A stretch of 64,000 nucleotides of DNA from Marinobacter pelagius (GCF_003315345.1 NZ_QNRO01000002.1:62001-126000); one strand, 5' to 3'; counted from the first letter of the stretch, positions 19,584 to 29,307 are shown. The notes: generated by a model from the sequence alone, not told the origin. Numbers and translations: made by a program.

Positions 19584-20392
19584 CTTGCAAGGATCTCCGT
19601 CAGGCGGCCTGATGCCCGGAGCTCCCGGATACCACGGCTGAGCGCGTCGGCCAGTTCTGCCGAGCGGGGGCTGGCGGGGGAAAAAGCGATGTAAACCGGC
19701 GTATCGTAAAGGGCGCCCGCCATGCGCAGTTGGACACCCGGCAGCTGGTGCTTGAGCGTCCATGCCATGACGTCCCGGTCTTCCGGGAGAACATCGGAAC
19801 GGTCCTCCAGAATCAGTTTGATGGCGCGCTCCAGGGGCGCCGGCCCCGAGAGAATCCATACCCGTTTCTGGTTGTCGCGGTTACGCTGGATGTAGTCATC
19901 CAGTTCGGGGGAATAGGAGTAGCCGTTGAGGGCAACCAGAGTCTGGTTCTGCAGCGAATCAATGCCCCGGTATTGCCAGTCCTGTGCGGGCTGGGTGTAC
20001 AGTTCGATATGGGAGATGCCCAGGGACTCTTCCGGGAAGATGAAGCCCGGAGCGTCTGACGTGAACGCACCGATGACGCCATCGATATAGCCGGCTTCGG
20101 CCTGCTCCAGTGCCCGCGCCCAGCTCATATTGACATACTTTAACTCGAGTCCGGCCAGCCCCAGGGCTTCCCGGGCAAGGTCCACCATGTAACCCTCGGA
20201 CGCAGACCCGGAAACGCAGTTGTGGGGGCACCAGGGATCGGCGGCCAGCACGACGATCGGGCTTGTCGGCTTCGGGGTGTCTGTGCCGGGTAAGGCGGTG
20301 GACTGGATCTGTTCGGTCGGGGAACGGGATGGCTCTTCCGGTGAGCAGGCGGAGAGAAACAACGTCAGCAGGAGAAGGAAAGCCTTGGGCAT
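19559..20392 (-). CDS. Solute-binding lipoprotein (amino-acid ABC type, SBP family 3)
   Basis: A 277-residue lipoprotein with lipobox LSAC (C16) and a Pro/Thr-rich linker. The body is a periplasmic-binding-protein type II fold: IVVLAADPWCPHNC, GYMVDLAREALGLAGLELKYV, WARALEQAEAGYIDGVIGAFTSDA. Family members bind polar amino acids or act as orphan sensors. No permease or ATPase of this class is adjacent, so it may be an orphan. It lies 82 bp downstream of proV on the same strand, but the product families are unrelated. Confidence 0.85.
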   Translation of the reverse strand: MPKAFLLLLTLFLSACSPEEPSRSPTEQIQSTALPGTDTPKPTSPIVVLAADPWCPHNCVSGSASEGYMVDLAREALGLAGLELKYVNMSWARALEQAEAGYIDGVIGAFTSDAPGFIFPEESLGISHIELYTQPAQDWQYRGIDSLQNQTLVALNGYSYSPELDDYIQRNRDNQKRVWILSGPAPLERAIKLILEDRSDVLPEDRDVMAWTLKHQLPGVQLRMAGALYDTPVYIAFSPASPRSAELADALSRGIRELRASGRLTEILASYGVPAVD

Positions 20393-20473
20393 TGGTCGGG
20401 ACCGGTTAACCGCAGGTGAGCGGCGACTGCCTTCATCATAGCCCCTCGCCCGCGGTTTGTAACCATCCCTTTG

Positions 20474-21529
20474 CTAGGCCCGTTGGCGTGACTCTGTTGC
20501 AGCCGCCGTCGGTACCAGGGCTTTGGTCAGATCCTTCATGTGCAGGGATCCGACCTGTTGGCCATCCCGGACCACGCGGAATGCCAGTTCGGTATCGCCA
20601 CCGGAGCGTTCCAGCACGGTTTCGAGGTTGTCCCGTTCGGAGATGTCGCCCGCGTAGTTGTCTTCGGCCTCCGTGCCCGGCTTCATGACCGAACGCACCC
20701 GCAATACCCGGGCCCGGTTGATGTCGGAAATGAAGTCAACGATGTACGGATCGCCCGGATTGAGGAGAATCTCCTGGGGGTCGCCCTGTTGCACCACTTC
20801 ACCATCCTTGAGGATGACCAGGTGGTCGGCCAGCTTGAGTGCCTCGTCCAGGTCGTGGGTGATGAACACGATGGTTTTGTGCAGCTCCTCCTGCAGTTCC
20901 AGCAGCAGGTCCTGCATGTCCGAGCGGATCAGCGGGTCGAGCGCTGAAAACGCCTCGTCCATCAGCATGATCGGAGCGTCAGAGACCAGCGCCCGTGCAA
21001 TTCCGACCCGTTGTTGCATGCCGCCAGACAACTGGTGGGGGTACTGGTTCTCGTTGCCCTCCAGGCCGACCCGAGCCAGCCATTTGCGGGCGTCAGCCTC
21101 GAAATCCGAGGTGGTGTAACCCCGGATGGCCTTGGCCATACCGGCATTCTCCAGCACCGTTTTGTGGGGGAGCAGGGCGAACTTCTGGAACACCATCGAC
21201 ATGCGCTCCCGCCTGAGCTTGCGCAGCTGCTCCTCGCTGTAGCTGAGCACGTCTTCGCCATCCATCCGGATCTCCCCGGCCGTCGGCTCGATCAGGCGGT
21301 TGAGGTGGCGGATCAGCGTCGATTTTCCGGAACCGGACAAGCCCATGATCACGGTGATTTCACCGTCCCGCATATCCACATTGATGTCCCGCAGGCCGAG
21401 GACATGATTCTGCTGTTCCAGCAGGTCGGCCTTGTTCATGCCCCGGCGTACATACTCCAGGGCCACGTCGGGATCCGGGCCGAAGATCTTGAACAGTTTT
21501 CTGATCGAAATCTTGATGTCGTTTGCCAC
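20474..21529 (-). CDS. proV: Glycine betaine/choline ABC transporter, ATP-binding protein
   Basis: A 351-residue quaternary-amine-type ABC ATPase. Walker A is GLSGSGKST (63-71), signature LSGGMQQR (167-174), Walker B MLMDEAFSALDP (D191-E192). The long N-terminus (KLFKIFGPDPDVALEYVRRGMNK) is the hallmark of ProV/OpuAA. The C-terminal ~90 residues resemble a reduced CBS region. It energises osmoprotectant or choline uptake. It is last in proXWV, 10 bp after proW. Confidence 0.93.
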   Translation of the reverse strand: MANDIKISIRKLFKIFGPDPDVALEYVRRGMNKADLLEQQNHVLGLRDINVDMRDGEITVIMGLSGSGKSTLIRHLNRLIEPTAGEIRMDGEDVLSYSEEQLRKLRRERMSMVFQKFALLPHKTVLENAGMAKAIRGYTTSDFEADARKWLARVGLEGNENQYPHQLSGGMQQRVGIARALVSDAPIMLMDEAFSALDPLIRSDMQDLLLELQEELHKTIVFITHDLDEALKLADHLVILKDGEVVQQGDPQEILLNPGDPYIVDFISDINRARVLRVRSVMKPGTEAEDNYAGDISERDNLETVLERSGGDTELAFRVVRDGQQVGSLHMKDLTKALVPTAAATESRQRA

Positions 21530-21539
21530 GAGCGTGTCC

Positions 21540-22511
21540 TCACTGCTTCTGGGATGCGTTGATGCGTGCGAGCGATGCCTTGGTGACCCGGTCGAGGATC
21601 ACCGCCAGGATGACGATGCCCAGGCCGGGCGCAGACACCAGAGAGGCAATCACGACCATGGCAAGGCTCATCATGATGGTCTGGTTCACACCGGCCATGA
21701 TGTTCGGCAACGCCAGCGGGATCTGCACCTTGTAGAGCTTTTGCCGTGGCGTCATGCCGAAGGCATCGGCCGCCTCGATCACATCCTTGTCCACCAGCCG
21801 GATCCCCAGGTTGGTCAGGCGGATAACCGGGACAATGGCGTAGAGGATAATGGCGATGCCATAAAGCTTGGACTCGGTCACGCTGAACAGGAAGATCAGC
21901 GGAATCAGGTACACGAACGGCGGCAGCGTCTGCAGCATGTCCAGCACCGGGATAATGAGCCGTTGCAGGGTGTTGCTCCGGGCCATGGCGATCCCGATCG
22001 GCACGCCAAGCAGGACGCACAAGAAGGCGCAAACGAAGATAATGGCCAGGGTCTGCATGGCGTAGTCATAGTGATCGATGAACGCCAGCAGTACGATGCT
22101 GCCGCCAACGAACGCCATCAGCTTCCACGATTTGGTGACCAAGTAAACCACCGCGAGCAACAGCGGTATGACGATCCACCAGGGGGTGTTGAGCATGGCG
22201 TACAGGGCGCCATCCAGGAACCAGCTCAGTGGCTGCGTCAGTGGGTCAAGCACCAGGCTGAGGCTGTCCTTGATGGCCAGAAACCCCTGCTCCAGCCCTT
22301 TCGTCAGCTCCCGCGACTGGGGAAAGGCTGCGCAGGATTCGTTGAGTGCATCCATCGAGGGGAACGGCGCGTCCCAGATCGATTCCGGTTCGGTGTTTTC
22401 GCCCTTGGTCTTGGCCAACAGGTCGGCCATAGACATCGGGGCATCGCTCTGGCCTTGCGAGCACCACTCCTCGAGCCCGAGTGATGAGAATAACGAATCG
22501 TAGGTTGCCAT
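21540..22511 (-). CDS. proW: Glycine betaine/choline ABC transporter, permease
   Basis: A 323-residue permease. An N-terminal extension of ~95 residues is followed by about six transmembrane segments and the conserved loop EAADAFGMTPRQKLYKVQIPLALPNIMAGVNQTIMM, the ATPase-docking motif of ProW-type proteins. DMLQTLPPFVYLIP is also family-typical. It forms the channel for betaine, proline-betaine or choline. It lies between proX (94 bp gap) and proV (10 bp gap). Confidence 0.93.
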   Translation of the reverse strand: MATYDSLFSSLGLEEWCSQGQSDAPMSMADLLAKTKGENTEPESIWDAPFPSMDALNESCAAFPQSRELTKGLEQGFLAIKDSLSLVLDPLTQPLSWFLDGALYAMLNTPWWIVIPLLLAVVYLVTKSWKLMAFVGGSIVLLAFIDHYDYAMQTLAIIFVCAFLCVLLGVPIGIAMARSNTLQRLIIPVLDMLQTLPPFVYLIPLIFLFSVTESKLYGIAIILYAIVPVIRLTNLGIRLVDKDVIEAADAFGMTPRQKLYKVQIPLALPNIMAGVNQTIMMSLAMVVIASLVSAPGLGIVILAVILDRVTKASLARINASQKQ

Positions 22512-22605
22512 CAGGGGTCAGCCTCTCCTGGGTATCTGGAGTCGGTTGGATTACAAAGAGAGCCCGGGACGGGCCGGAAAGGGCGCCCCGGGCGGGGTGG
22601 GTCGA

Positions 22606-23577
22606 TCAGTTATCGAGAATGGCTGCCAGGTTTTTCCGGGCCGAGTCGTTCAGCCAGGTGGACCACTCGTCGCTGTTGTTGCTCAGATAGTACACAGCTG
22701 CTTCCTCGCCGGACGCGTTATTCGCGTCCATCCAGGCCAGGATTGAACTCATGGTTGAGGTCTGGAATGTCAGCTGGCTGAGCATCTCGGCCACTTCCGG
22801 TTCACGCTCCTGAAAGTCCGTAGTCACCGAAGTCAGGATGGTGGCCGCCGGGAAGTCCGAGACACCGGGGTTATCGGCATCAGGCGTCTGGTTCTTCTGG
22901 TGCACTTCCGGCTTGACTTCGCCGAGGTCAACCCGGGTCATGTCGTACTTGCCCAGTGGCACGGTCGGGCCCCAGTAATAACCGAACCAGGGTTCTTCGT
23001 TCTGGACTGCGGAGGCCATGGAAGAGGCCAGGGTTTCACCTGAGCCGTGGTTGAATACTTCGATACCGGACTCTTCAAGATCCAGGGCGCGAAGCAGGTT
23101 GTCATTGACCACGCGGCAGCCCCAGCCATCGGGACAGTTGTTGAAACGACCGCCCACCAGTTCCGGGTTGGCCATTACACCCTCGATGGTTTTGAGCTCG
23201 GGATGTTTCTCTGCCAGATAGGTGGGGATCCACCAGCCTTCAACACCACCCGGCTTCAGCACCTTGGCCAGGCGCTCAATCTTGCCCTGTTCCTCCAGGC
23301 GCAGGTACGCCTCGCCGGCAGAGTTCAGCCATAACTCGGTGACGATATCCGGCTCACCGTTTTCGGCGACCGAGGTAACGGCCGGAACGGTATCGGAGGG
23401 AACAATGGTGACGTCGCAGCCATAACCTTGCTCCATGATGAATTTGGCGACGTTGGTAACCACCGTGTTGGACGCCCAGTTCATCTCGGTGATGGATACT
23501 TCACCACACTCATTGGCCTGGGCGATGCCGGGAATTGCCGCCGCACACAGGAGCGCGGCAGAAGTAAACTTCTTCAT
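22606..23577 (-). CDS. proX: Glycine betaine/choline ABC transporter, substrate-binding protein
   Basis: A 323-residue periplasmic protein of the OpuAC family. The signal peptide MKKFTSAALLCAAAIPGIAQA is followed by NECGEVSITEMNW. Conserved ligand-region features include GYGCDVTIVPSDTVPA, EGWWIPTYL and PWFGYYWGPT; the aromatic residues would form the cage around a trimethylammonium head group. It delivers ligand to ProWV. It is first in the operon, so the control region lies in 23578-23859, where I see no clear regulator site. Confidence 0.92.
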   Translation of the reverse strand: MKKFTSAALLCAAAIPGIAQANECGEVSITEMNWASNTVVTNVAKFIMEQGYGCDVTIVPSDTVPAVTSVAENGEPDIVTELWLNSAGEAYLRLEEQGKIERLAKVLKPGGVEGWWIPTYLAEKHPELKTIEGVMANPELVGGRFNNCPDGWGCRVVNDNLLRALDLEESGIEVFNHGSGETLASSMASAVQNEEPWFGYYWGPTVPLGKYDMTRVDLGEVKPEVHQKNQTPDADNPGVSDFPAATILTSVTTDFQEREPEVAEMLSQLTFQTSTMSSILAWMDANNASGEEAAVYYLSNNSDEWSTWLNDSARKNLAAILDN

Positions 23578-23859
23578 GGTTACTTCTCCTTTGGGGTTGG
23601 TAACGCAGTAGAGCGCTTACAGGAATGACCAAACTGCGATCGCACGGGATCGGAGGGAGGGGTTGTTTCTGGAACTGTTACTGCGTTCTTCAAAACAAGA
23701 TTTCTCGACAGAATTCCCTTCCCAGCATAAGGAAATTGAATCGAGATTCAAGGAAATGGCCAAAAAGCGTCGCGTTTGCCGTCACATTTATGGCGTCACT
23801 GTCAACATTCTGTAGCTTCAGGTGGTTATCTTGAAAGGTTGTTGGCTGGAGGTGTGTGC

Positions 23860-24960
23860 ATGACCGAATTGCGTGATCTGACCCCCCACACGGCAATTGC
23901 CGATGAGCAATCGCAGCGGGGGCAGCGACAGCGAAAGCAGTTGAGAACCTTCCTGCCTGAGATGACGGCACTGGAACGGATGCTGGCCGAAGCACCGACG
24001 CAGGTGGAGAGCCGTGTGGTTGATCATGTCGACCTGGACGATCTGCAGTTGCCGATCTACCGGGTTGATATCGGTTCGCCGCGGCCGGAGGCCCCGGCGG
24101 TATTGCTGGTCGGGGGCGTCCACGGGCTGGAGCGGATCGGTTCCCAGGTGGTCATGGCCTGGCTGGATGGCGTGCTGAAAAGGCTGGCCTGGGATGAACA
24201 GCTGGCGGCGCTGTTGGAACGGGTTCACGTGACGGTACTGCCGATTCTCAACCCCGGCGGGATGTACCTGAATCAGCGCAGTAACCCCAGCGGTGTGGAC
24301 CTGATGCGTAACGCGCCGATCACCGCCCAGGACCGCAGCGCCTTCCTGCTGGGCGGGCAGCGATTATCCGGGAGACTGCCCTGGTATATCGGCGATCCCG
24401 AGCAGGGCATGGAGGTGGAGAATCAGGCCCTGGAAACCGTCATCCGGGAACTGTTGCCGGGACGATCGTTCAGTGTTGCCCTGGATTGCCACAGTGGCTT
24501 TGGGTGGCAGGACCAGATCTGGTTTCCCTACGCCTACCGGCGGCGACCCATGCGGCGGATAGCTGCGGTGATGGCCCTGAAGCTGATCTGGGAGCAGGCC
24601 TACCCGAACCACGATTACAAATTCGAACCCCAGTCACGGCATTACCTGACCCATGGCGATCTCTGGGACTACTTCTACAAACAGATTAACCGGGATAATC
24701 CGGGCGTGTTTCTGCCCCTGACCCTGGAGATGGGGTCCTGGCGCTGGATCCGTAAGCGCCCGCGGCAACTGTTCCGGCTCGATGGCCTGTTCAACCCACT
24801 TGTGCCCCATCGCCACAAGCGGGTGCTACGCACACACCTCACCTGGATCGACTTTCTGCTCAATGCCGCGGCCAGCCACCGGAACTGGTTGCCGGAGCGG
24901 GAACAGGAGGCCATGCTGAGGGAAGCGGCGATCATGCATTGGTACCGGGATTCGATCTGA
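23860..24960 (+). CDS. M14 family zinc carboxypeptidase-like protein
   Basis: A 366-residue cytoplasmic protein of the M14 peptidase / succinylglutamate-desuccinylase-like fold. The zinc ligands are visible: GGVHGLERIGSQ (H88, E91) and DCHSG (H211). NPSGVDLMRN matches the substrate-carboxylate-binding region, and TLEMGS (E290) is the likely catalytic glutamate. There is no signal peptide, so it probably acts on cytoplasmic peptides or amides. The ATG at 23860 follows GGAGG. A hydrolase gene starts one base after its stop, so the pair is translationally coupled. Confidence 0.87.
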   Translation: MTELRDLTPHTAIADEQSQRGQRQRKQLRTFLPEMTALERMLAEAPTQVESRVVDHVDLDDLQLPIYRVDIGSPRPEAPAVLLVGGVHGLERIGSQVVMAWLDGVLKRLAWDEQLAALLERVHVTVLPILNPGGMYLNQRSNPSGVDLMRNAPITAQDRSAFLLGGQRLSGRLPWYIGDPEQGMEVENQALETVIRELLPGRSFSVALDCHSGFGWQDQIWFPYAYRRRPMRRIAAVMALKLIWEQAYPNHDYKFEPQSRHYLTHGDLWDYFYKQINRDNPGVFLPLTLEMGSWRWIRKRPRQLFRLDGLFNPLVPHRHKRVLRTHLTWIDFLLNAAASHRNWLPEREQEAMLREAAIMHWYRDSI

Positions 24961-24961
24961 C

Positions 24962-25699
24962 ATGCACTGGATACTGTTGCGGGGACTGACACGGGAGCAG
25001 GCGCACTGGGGGGATTTCCCGGCGGCGTTGCAGTCCGCGTTTCCTTCGCACCGGTTCCATGCCGTTGACCTCCCGGGGACCGGTATCCATTACCGGCAGG
25101 ACAGCCCCGATACCATCGAAGGTATCCGCCGGCAGGTTTGCCGGCAGGTGAGCCACATTCCCCGGCCTATCGGCATCATCGCGCTTTCCATGGGCGGGAT
25201 GGTGGCACTGGACTGGGCTCAGAACGCGGAACTCGGGGAAATCCAGCAGCTGGTGATGATCAACACCAGTTCCGGGTTCAGTCCGCCCTGGCAACGGATG
25301 CGGCCGGTGGCCTGGCCCCGGGTGCTTCGGTTGCTCTCGCGGCGGGAGCTGTTTGACCGGGAGCGGGATCTGTTGCACCTGACCTCCAACCGGACGGTGC
25401 CCCTGTCATTGGCCAAACGCTGGTACAGTATCCAGCGCCAGCGGCCGGTCAGCCTGGCCAACGCCTTCAATCAGCTGCGGGCCGCGGCCCGCTTTACCCC
25501 GGCGCCCCATCGACCATTACCGGATGCCCTGCTGCTGGCCAGTCGGGGGGATCGCATCGTGCATTTCAAATGTAGCGAAGCCCTGGAATCCCGCTGGCAA
25601 TGGACCCTCAGGCTGCATCCCGACGCCGGGCATGATCTTCCTCTGGACGAACCCGGGTGGATACTGGAGCAGATCCGGACCTGGCTGCCACGGAGTTAG
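24962..25699 (+). CDS. Alpha/beta hydrolase (BioH/esterase-like)
   Basis: A 245-residue alpha/beta hydrolase. The nucleophile elbow is ALSMGGM with Ser76. The acid and base are the Asp in ASRGDRIV and the His in DAGHDLPLDEPGW. DLPGTG near residue 37 and MINTSSGFSPPW are reminiscent of BioH-like esterases, but no biotin gene is adjacent. It starts one base after the M14 peptidase stop, suggesting a shared pathway that I cannot name. Confidence 0.83.
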   Translation: MHWILLRGLTREQAHWGDFPAALQSAFPSHRFHAVDLPGTGIHYRQDSPDTIEGIRRQVCRQVSHIPRPIGIIALSMGGMVALDWAQNAELGEIQQLVMINTSSGFSPPWQRMRPVAWPRVLRLLSRRELFDRERDLLHLTSNRTVPLSLAKRWYSIQRQRPVSLANAFNQLRAAARFTPAPHRPLPDALLLASRGDRIVHFKCSEALESRWQWTLRLHPDAGHDLPLDEPGWILEQIRTWLPRS

Positions 25700-25809
25700 T
25701 TCGGGGCTACTTAACAGTTGCTTGACGCAACTGTTTTTTGCGGTCAGTCTCTGTGCTGTTCTCAACAATCACGTTCATCCATCCAACACCCGGAACGGAG
25801 CCGATCCTG

Positions 25810-26427
25810 ATGAAAATCTTTGAAACAAAAACTGCCCCGAATCCCCGCCGAGTGCGCATGTTCATGGCCGAGAAGGGCCTGCTGGACGAGGCCGAATTCG
25901 TGGAGATCGACCTGCAGAAGGGCGAGAACCTGACACCGGAATTCGTTGCTCGTAATCCGATGAAGAAAGTGCCGGTGATGGAGCTGGATGACGGCGCCTG
26001 CATTGCCGAGACCATGGCCATCTGCCGCTACTTCGAAGAGGCCTACCCCGATGCGCCGAAGCTGCTTGGTGAAACGCCCCTGGAAAAGGCCCATCTGGAG
26101 CAATGGCTGCGCTGGATCGATTTCTACTTCTTCATGCCCACTGGCATGTGCTTCCAGCACACCACCGGGTATTTCAAGGACCGGATGAACCCGATCAAGG
26201 AATGGGGTGAGGAGTGCGGCCAGGGTGTGGAGAAATTCATGCACTTCCTGAACAAGCATCTGGAAGGCAAGGACTACATCTGCTGCGACCGGTTCACCGC
26301 CGCCGACATCAACGCCTTCACCACCGTGGCCTTTGCCCGGGTAGTGAACATCCGCATCAAGCCTGAGCAGACCAACCTCCAGGCCTGGTACGACCGTATC
26401 AAGGCCCGGCCGTCAGCCCAGGCCTGA
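25810..26427 (+). CDS. Glutathione S-transferase
   Basis: A 205-residue GST. The N-terminal domain starts KIFETKTAPNPRRVRMFMAEKG and has NPMKKVPVMELDDGACIAETMAICRYFE, the cis-Pro and Glu-Thr glutathione-binding motif. The helical domain contains DRFTAADINAFT. GGAG lies 9 bases before the chosen ATG; the frame extends back to 25738 without a better signal. The 3' end overlaps the convergent GGDEF gene by 15 bp. Confidence 0.88.
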   Translation: MKIFETKTAPNPRRVRMFMAEKGLLDEAEFVEIDLQKGENLTPEFVARNPMKKVPVMELDDGACIAETMAICRYFEEAYPDAPKLLGETPLEKAHLEQWLRWIDFYFFMPTGMCFQHTTGYFKDRMNPIKEWGEECGQGVEKFMHFLNKHLEGKDYICCDRFTAADINAFTTVAFARVVNIRIKPEQTNLQAWYDRIKARPSAQA

Positions 26428-27567
26428 GTGGCCTGAGCCGGGAGTGGTCCCGGTTTCTTTGCCCGGGGCCATTTCGACCCGGTTGCGGCCGGCGGCCTTG
26501 GCACCGTACAAGGCGTTGTCGGCCCGGGTGATCAGCTGTTCCGGCGACCGCTCGCCGTCGAAGCAGGCCACACCCAGACTGATGGTTTGCCGGATCCGGG
26601 TGCCGTTCAGCTGCATCGGTTGATCGGCCATGGCCGCCCGGATCTTGCGGGCCACTTCCCGGCCACCGGTCGGCCCGGTTTCCGGAAGCAGAACCAGCAG
26701 CTCCTCGCCGCCCCAGCGGCAAAGGACATCTTGCTGGCGCAGGCAGGCGCTCATCCGAACCGCGGTTTCCCGTAGTACCAGATCACCCACTTCGTGGCCG
26801 TGGCTGTCATTAACCCGTTTGAAATTGTCCAGATCGCCCATGATCAGGCAGAAGGGTCTTTCGTCGCTGCGCCGGGCCCGATCCATCTCGTGACGGATCA
26901 CGGGCAGGAAGGCATGGCGGTTGAGCAGTCCGGTAAGCTGGTCGGTGGTTGCGAGCTGTTTTACTTCCTGTTCATTGAGGAACTGATGGTTACCCAACCG
27001 GCGCAGGGCTTCGGAGGTGACCAGGCCCACCGCCAGCATGGCCGTCGGGCCAAACAGGTGCGGGATCAGACGGACCGGATGAATGCTAAGCATGGCTGCG
27101 GCCAGAACAAACAGCGCCAGCGGAAGCAGGAACTGCAAAAGCCAGTCCCGCAGCCCCCGGGTGGCCATCATGGTGACGCCAAAAAAGCTGATCATCAGGC
27201 CCGCGCTGACCTGGGACAGGTCTTGGGGTTTGTTCTGGAAATAGACCAGGAACAGGCCGAGCATCATCAGCATCAGCGACGTCGACATCATTCTGAGGAA
27301 TACTTTCGGATGCCAGTTCGGCACGCCGGTATAGTGGGACAGCAGCGCCAGCCCGATGCTGGCGTAAACCGGCAGTCGTAAGAGATGCTCGAGCGACCAC
27401 GGCCCAGGCGGCCGGACGCCCCGAAGCTCGTGGCTTAGGTGGTACGCAACCATGATGGCCAGCAACAGCCAGGAGCCAATGATGGCAAACAGCCGCTCCC
27501 TTTGGCGCTGAAAGTCACGGTAAGCAGATTGCCACTCGGCAGGAATGTCCGGATTGGTCAGTCGCAC
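26413..27567 (-). CDS. Membrane-bound GGDEF diguanylate cyclase
   Basis: A 384-residue protein with roughly five to six hydrophobic segments (about residues 28-190), then a GGDEF domain starting TTDQLTGLLNRHAF. The active site is GGEEL (286-290), a functional variant. DLDNFKRVNDSHGHEVGD provides metal and GTP contacts. An RxxD inhibitory site (RQQD) stands five residues before GGEEL, as in product-inhibited cyclases. It probably makes c-di-GMP in response to an unknown membrane signal. No EAL domain is present. Confidence 0.9.
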   Translation of the reverse strand: MRLTNPDIPAEWQSAYRDFQRQRERLFAIIGSWLLLAIMVAYHLSHELRGVRPPGPWSLEHLLRLPVYASIGLALLSHYTGVPNWHPKVFLRMMSTSLMLMMLGLFLVYFQNKPQDLSQVSAGLMISFFGVTMMATRGLRDWLLQFLLPLALFVLAAAMLSIHPVRLIPHLFGPTAMLAVGLVTSEALRRLGNHQFLNEQEVKQLATTDQLTGLLNRHAFLPVIRHEMDRARRSDERPFCLIMGDLDNFKRVNDSHGHEVGDLVLRETAVRMSACLRQQDVLCRWGGEELLVLLPETGPTGGREVARKIRAAMADQPMQLNGTRIRQTISLGVACFDGERSPEQLITRADNALYGAKAAGRNRVEMAPGKETGTTPGSGHSGLG

Positions 27568-27710
27568 GGGATGGTGGGGCTCCGGATAATGTTCGGGTCA
27601 ATTATCAATATTCATTCACGGAGTACCCCCGGGACAAGTTCCAATAAGAGATATACCCTTCAGGGTATTCACCTACGCTGACCCTGATTCAAGTAACGAT
27701 GGAGTGACAG

Positions 27711-28325
27711 ATGACCGTATCCGCCCGTCTCGATTGTGCCCTGGGCAAGATTGACGAAGCCAATCGTGCTGACCCGAACCGGGAAGTGGTAGGCGGCGAA
27801 AGCCTGCCCCGGGAGCTCGCCTACAGCCAGCACATGACCCGGTGGCTGTTCGAGCTGGAGCCGGAACCCTCCGAGCGCATGCAGATCGCCTGCCGGGCGC
27901 AGCATATCGAACGCTGGACCATGCCCCGGAGCGAGTTCGGCGAGGGCCGGAAGAATTACTACCAGTGGCGTCAGGCCTGCGGTCGCATGCACGGTCGGCG
28001 GGCGGCGGAAATCATGGCCGAATGCGGTTATCCCGAGGAGGAGTGCCTGCGGGTGGAGACCATCCTGACCAAGCGGGAGCTGCGCCAGGATCCGGACACC
28101 CAGTTGCTGGAGGATGTGGCCTGCATGGTATTCCTGGAGCGCTATTTTGCGCCGTTCTACGAGGAAAAGCCGGAGTATGACCGGGAAAAGTGGCTTCGGA
28201 TTGTGCGCCGGACCTGGGGCAAGATGTCGCCCCGGGGGCATGAGGCGGCTCTGAAGCTTGCCAGCGGGATGCCGGCTCATTTACTGGAGCTCTTGAAGGA
28301 AGCTTTGAATGATTCAGTAGGCTGA
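27711..28325 (+). CDS. DUF4202 family protein
   Basis: A 204-residue soluble protein of the DUF4202 family, which has no assigned function. Conserved-looking stretches are REVVGGESLPRELAYSQHMTRWL, ACRAQHIERWTMPRSEF and GRKNYYQWR. The paired His/Asp/Glu pattern (HIERW, EDVACMVFLE) suggests a helical, HD-like metal-binding fold, but that is only suggestive. Its stop codon is 10 bp before an inverted-repeat element. Confidence 0.8.
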   Translation: MTVSARLDCALGKIDEANRADPNREVVGGESLPRELAYSQHMTRWLFELEPEPSERMQIACRAQHIERWTMPRSEFGEGRKNYYQWRQACGRMHGRRAAEIMAECGYPEEECLRVETILTKRELRQDPDTQLLEDVACMVFLERYFAPFYEEKPEYDREKWLRIVRRTWGKMSPRGHEAALKLASGMPAHLLELLKEALNDSVG

Positions 28326-28334
28326 TCTTGGTGC

Positions 28335-28445
28335 ACAGGCCGGTGGGTAGGGCCGGCCAAAATACGCTGTAAATACGTCCCTGTACGCTCGGCTCCGCCA
28401 TCCATGGCTCCGCACGATTTTGGCCGGCCCTACCCACCGGCCTGT
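28335..28445 (+). repeat. Structured inverted-repeat element, copy A
   Basis: Perfect 29 bp arms (28335-28363 and 28417-28445) enclose a 53 nt core. The core has TACGTCCCTGTA, whose TAC/GTA can pair, and GCCATCCATGGC, a second hairpin. The same core appears in copies B, C and D. It fills the gap between the convergent DUF4202 and trpC genes. No T-run follows either arm, so it is not a standard terminator. Confidence 0.85.
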
Positions 28446-28467
28446 ATAGGCATCGGAGTTGGCGTTC

Positions 28468-29280
28468 TCAGAAGAAAAGTTCTCGTAGCTTATTCCCGGG
28501 CTCTTCGGCCCTCATGAACGATTCCCCTACCAGGAAACCGTAAATACCACGGCTGGTCATGGCTTCCACATCGTCCCGCGTCATGATCCCGCTCTCGGTG
28601 ATCGTCAGCCGGTCCTGACCAATCCGCTCGTGCAGTTCGAATGTGGTGTCCAGTGACACCTCAAAAGTATGCAGGTTCCGGTTGTTGATGCCGACCAGGG
28701 GCGTTTCCAGGGTCAGTGCGTCGTCCATCTCTTCCGGATCGTGCACTTCCACCAGCACATCCAGCCCGATTTCCCGGGCGATGCCTTCCAGTTCCTGCAT
28801 CTGGTAACGGGTCAGGCAGGCGGCAATCAGCAGGATGCAGTCGGCGCCAATGGCACGGCTTTCGTAGACCTGGTAGGGCGCCACCATGAAATCCTTGCGG
28901 ATGACCGGCAGGCTGCAGGCAACCCGGGCGGCTTTCAGGTAGTCCTCGTGGCCCTGGAAGAAGTCACGGTCGGTCAGCACGGAAAGGCAGGCCGCGCCGC
29001 CTTTCTCATAACTCTCGGCGATCTCGGCCGGCACGAACGGATCCCGCAGGATGCCCTTGCTGGGAGACGCCTTCTTGATCTCGGCAATCACGGCAGGGGT
29101 CTGTTGCTCGATGCGTGATCGCATGGCGTCGGCAAAACCCCGGGCAGGTGCCTGGTCTCCCGCCATGGCCTTCAAATCGTCAACGGTGACGCGGCGTTTG
29201 CGTTCGTCGATCTCCTGCCATTTCCGGTCAACGATTTTTCGAAGGATGGTAGGAGTCTTATTCAGATGTCTGTCTGTCAT
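28468..29280 (-). CDS. trpC: Indole-3-glycerol phosphate synthase
   Basis: A 270-residue monofunctional TrpC that closes the ring of carboxyphenylaminodeoxyribulose phosphate to indole-3-glycerol phosphate in tryptophan synthesis. Typical motifs are [71 protein letters not shown] and TESGI, giving the catalytic Lys/Glu set of a TIM barrel. The ATG at 29280 starts [17 protein letters not shown], the normal N-terminus. Only a weak ribosome-binding site is visible upstream. It is separated from trpD by 164 bp containing inverted-repeat copy B. Confidence 0.95.
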   Translation of the reverse strand: MTDRHLNKTPTILRKIVDRKWQEIDERKRRVTVDDLKAMAGDQAPARGFADAMRSRIEQQTPAVIAEIKKASPSKGILRDPFVPAEIAESYEKGGAACLSVLTDRDFFQGHEDYLKAARVACSLPVIRKDFMVAPYQVYESRAIGADCILLIAACLTRYQMQELEGIAREIGLDVLVEVHDPEEMDDALTLETPLVGINNRNLHTFEVSLDTTFELHERIGQDRLTITESGIMTRDDVEAMTSRGIYGFLVGESFMRAEEPGNKLRELFF

Positions 29281-29307
29281 ATCAGGCCCGTAAATAGTCT
29301 GCGAGAG

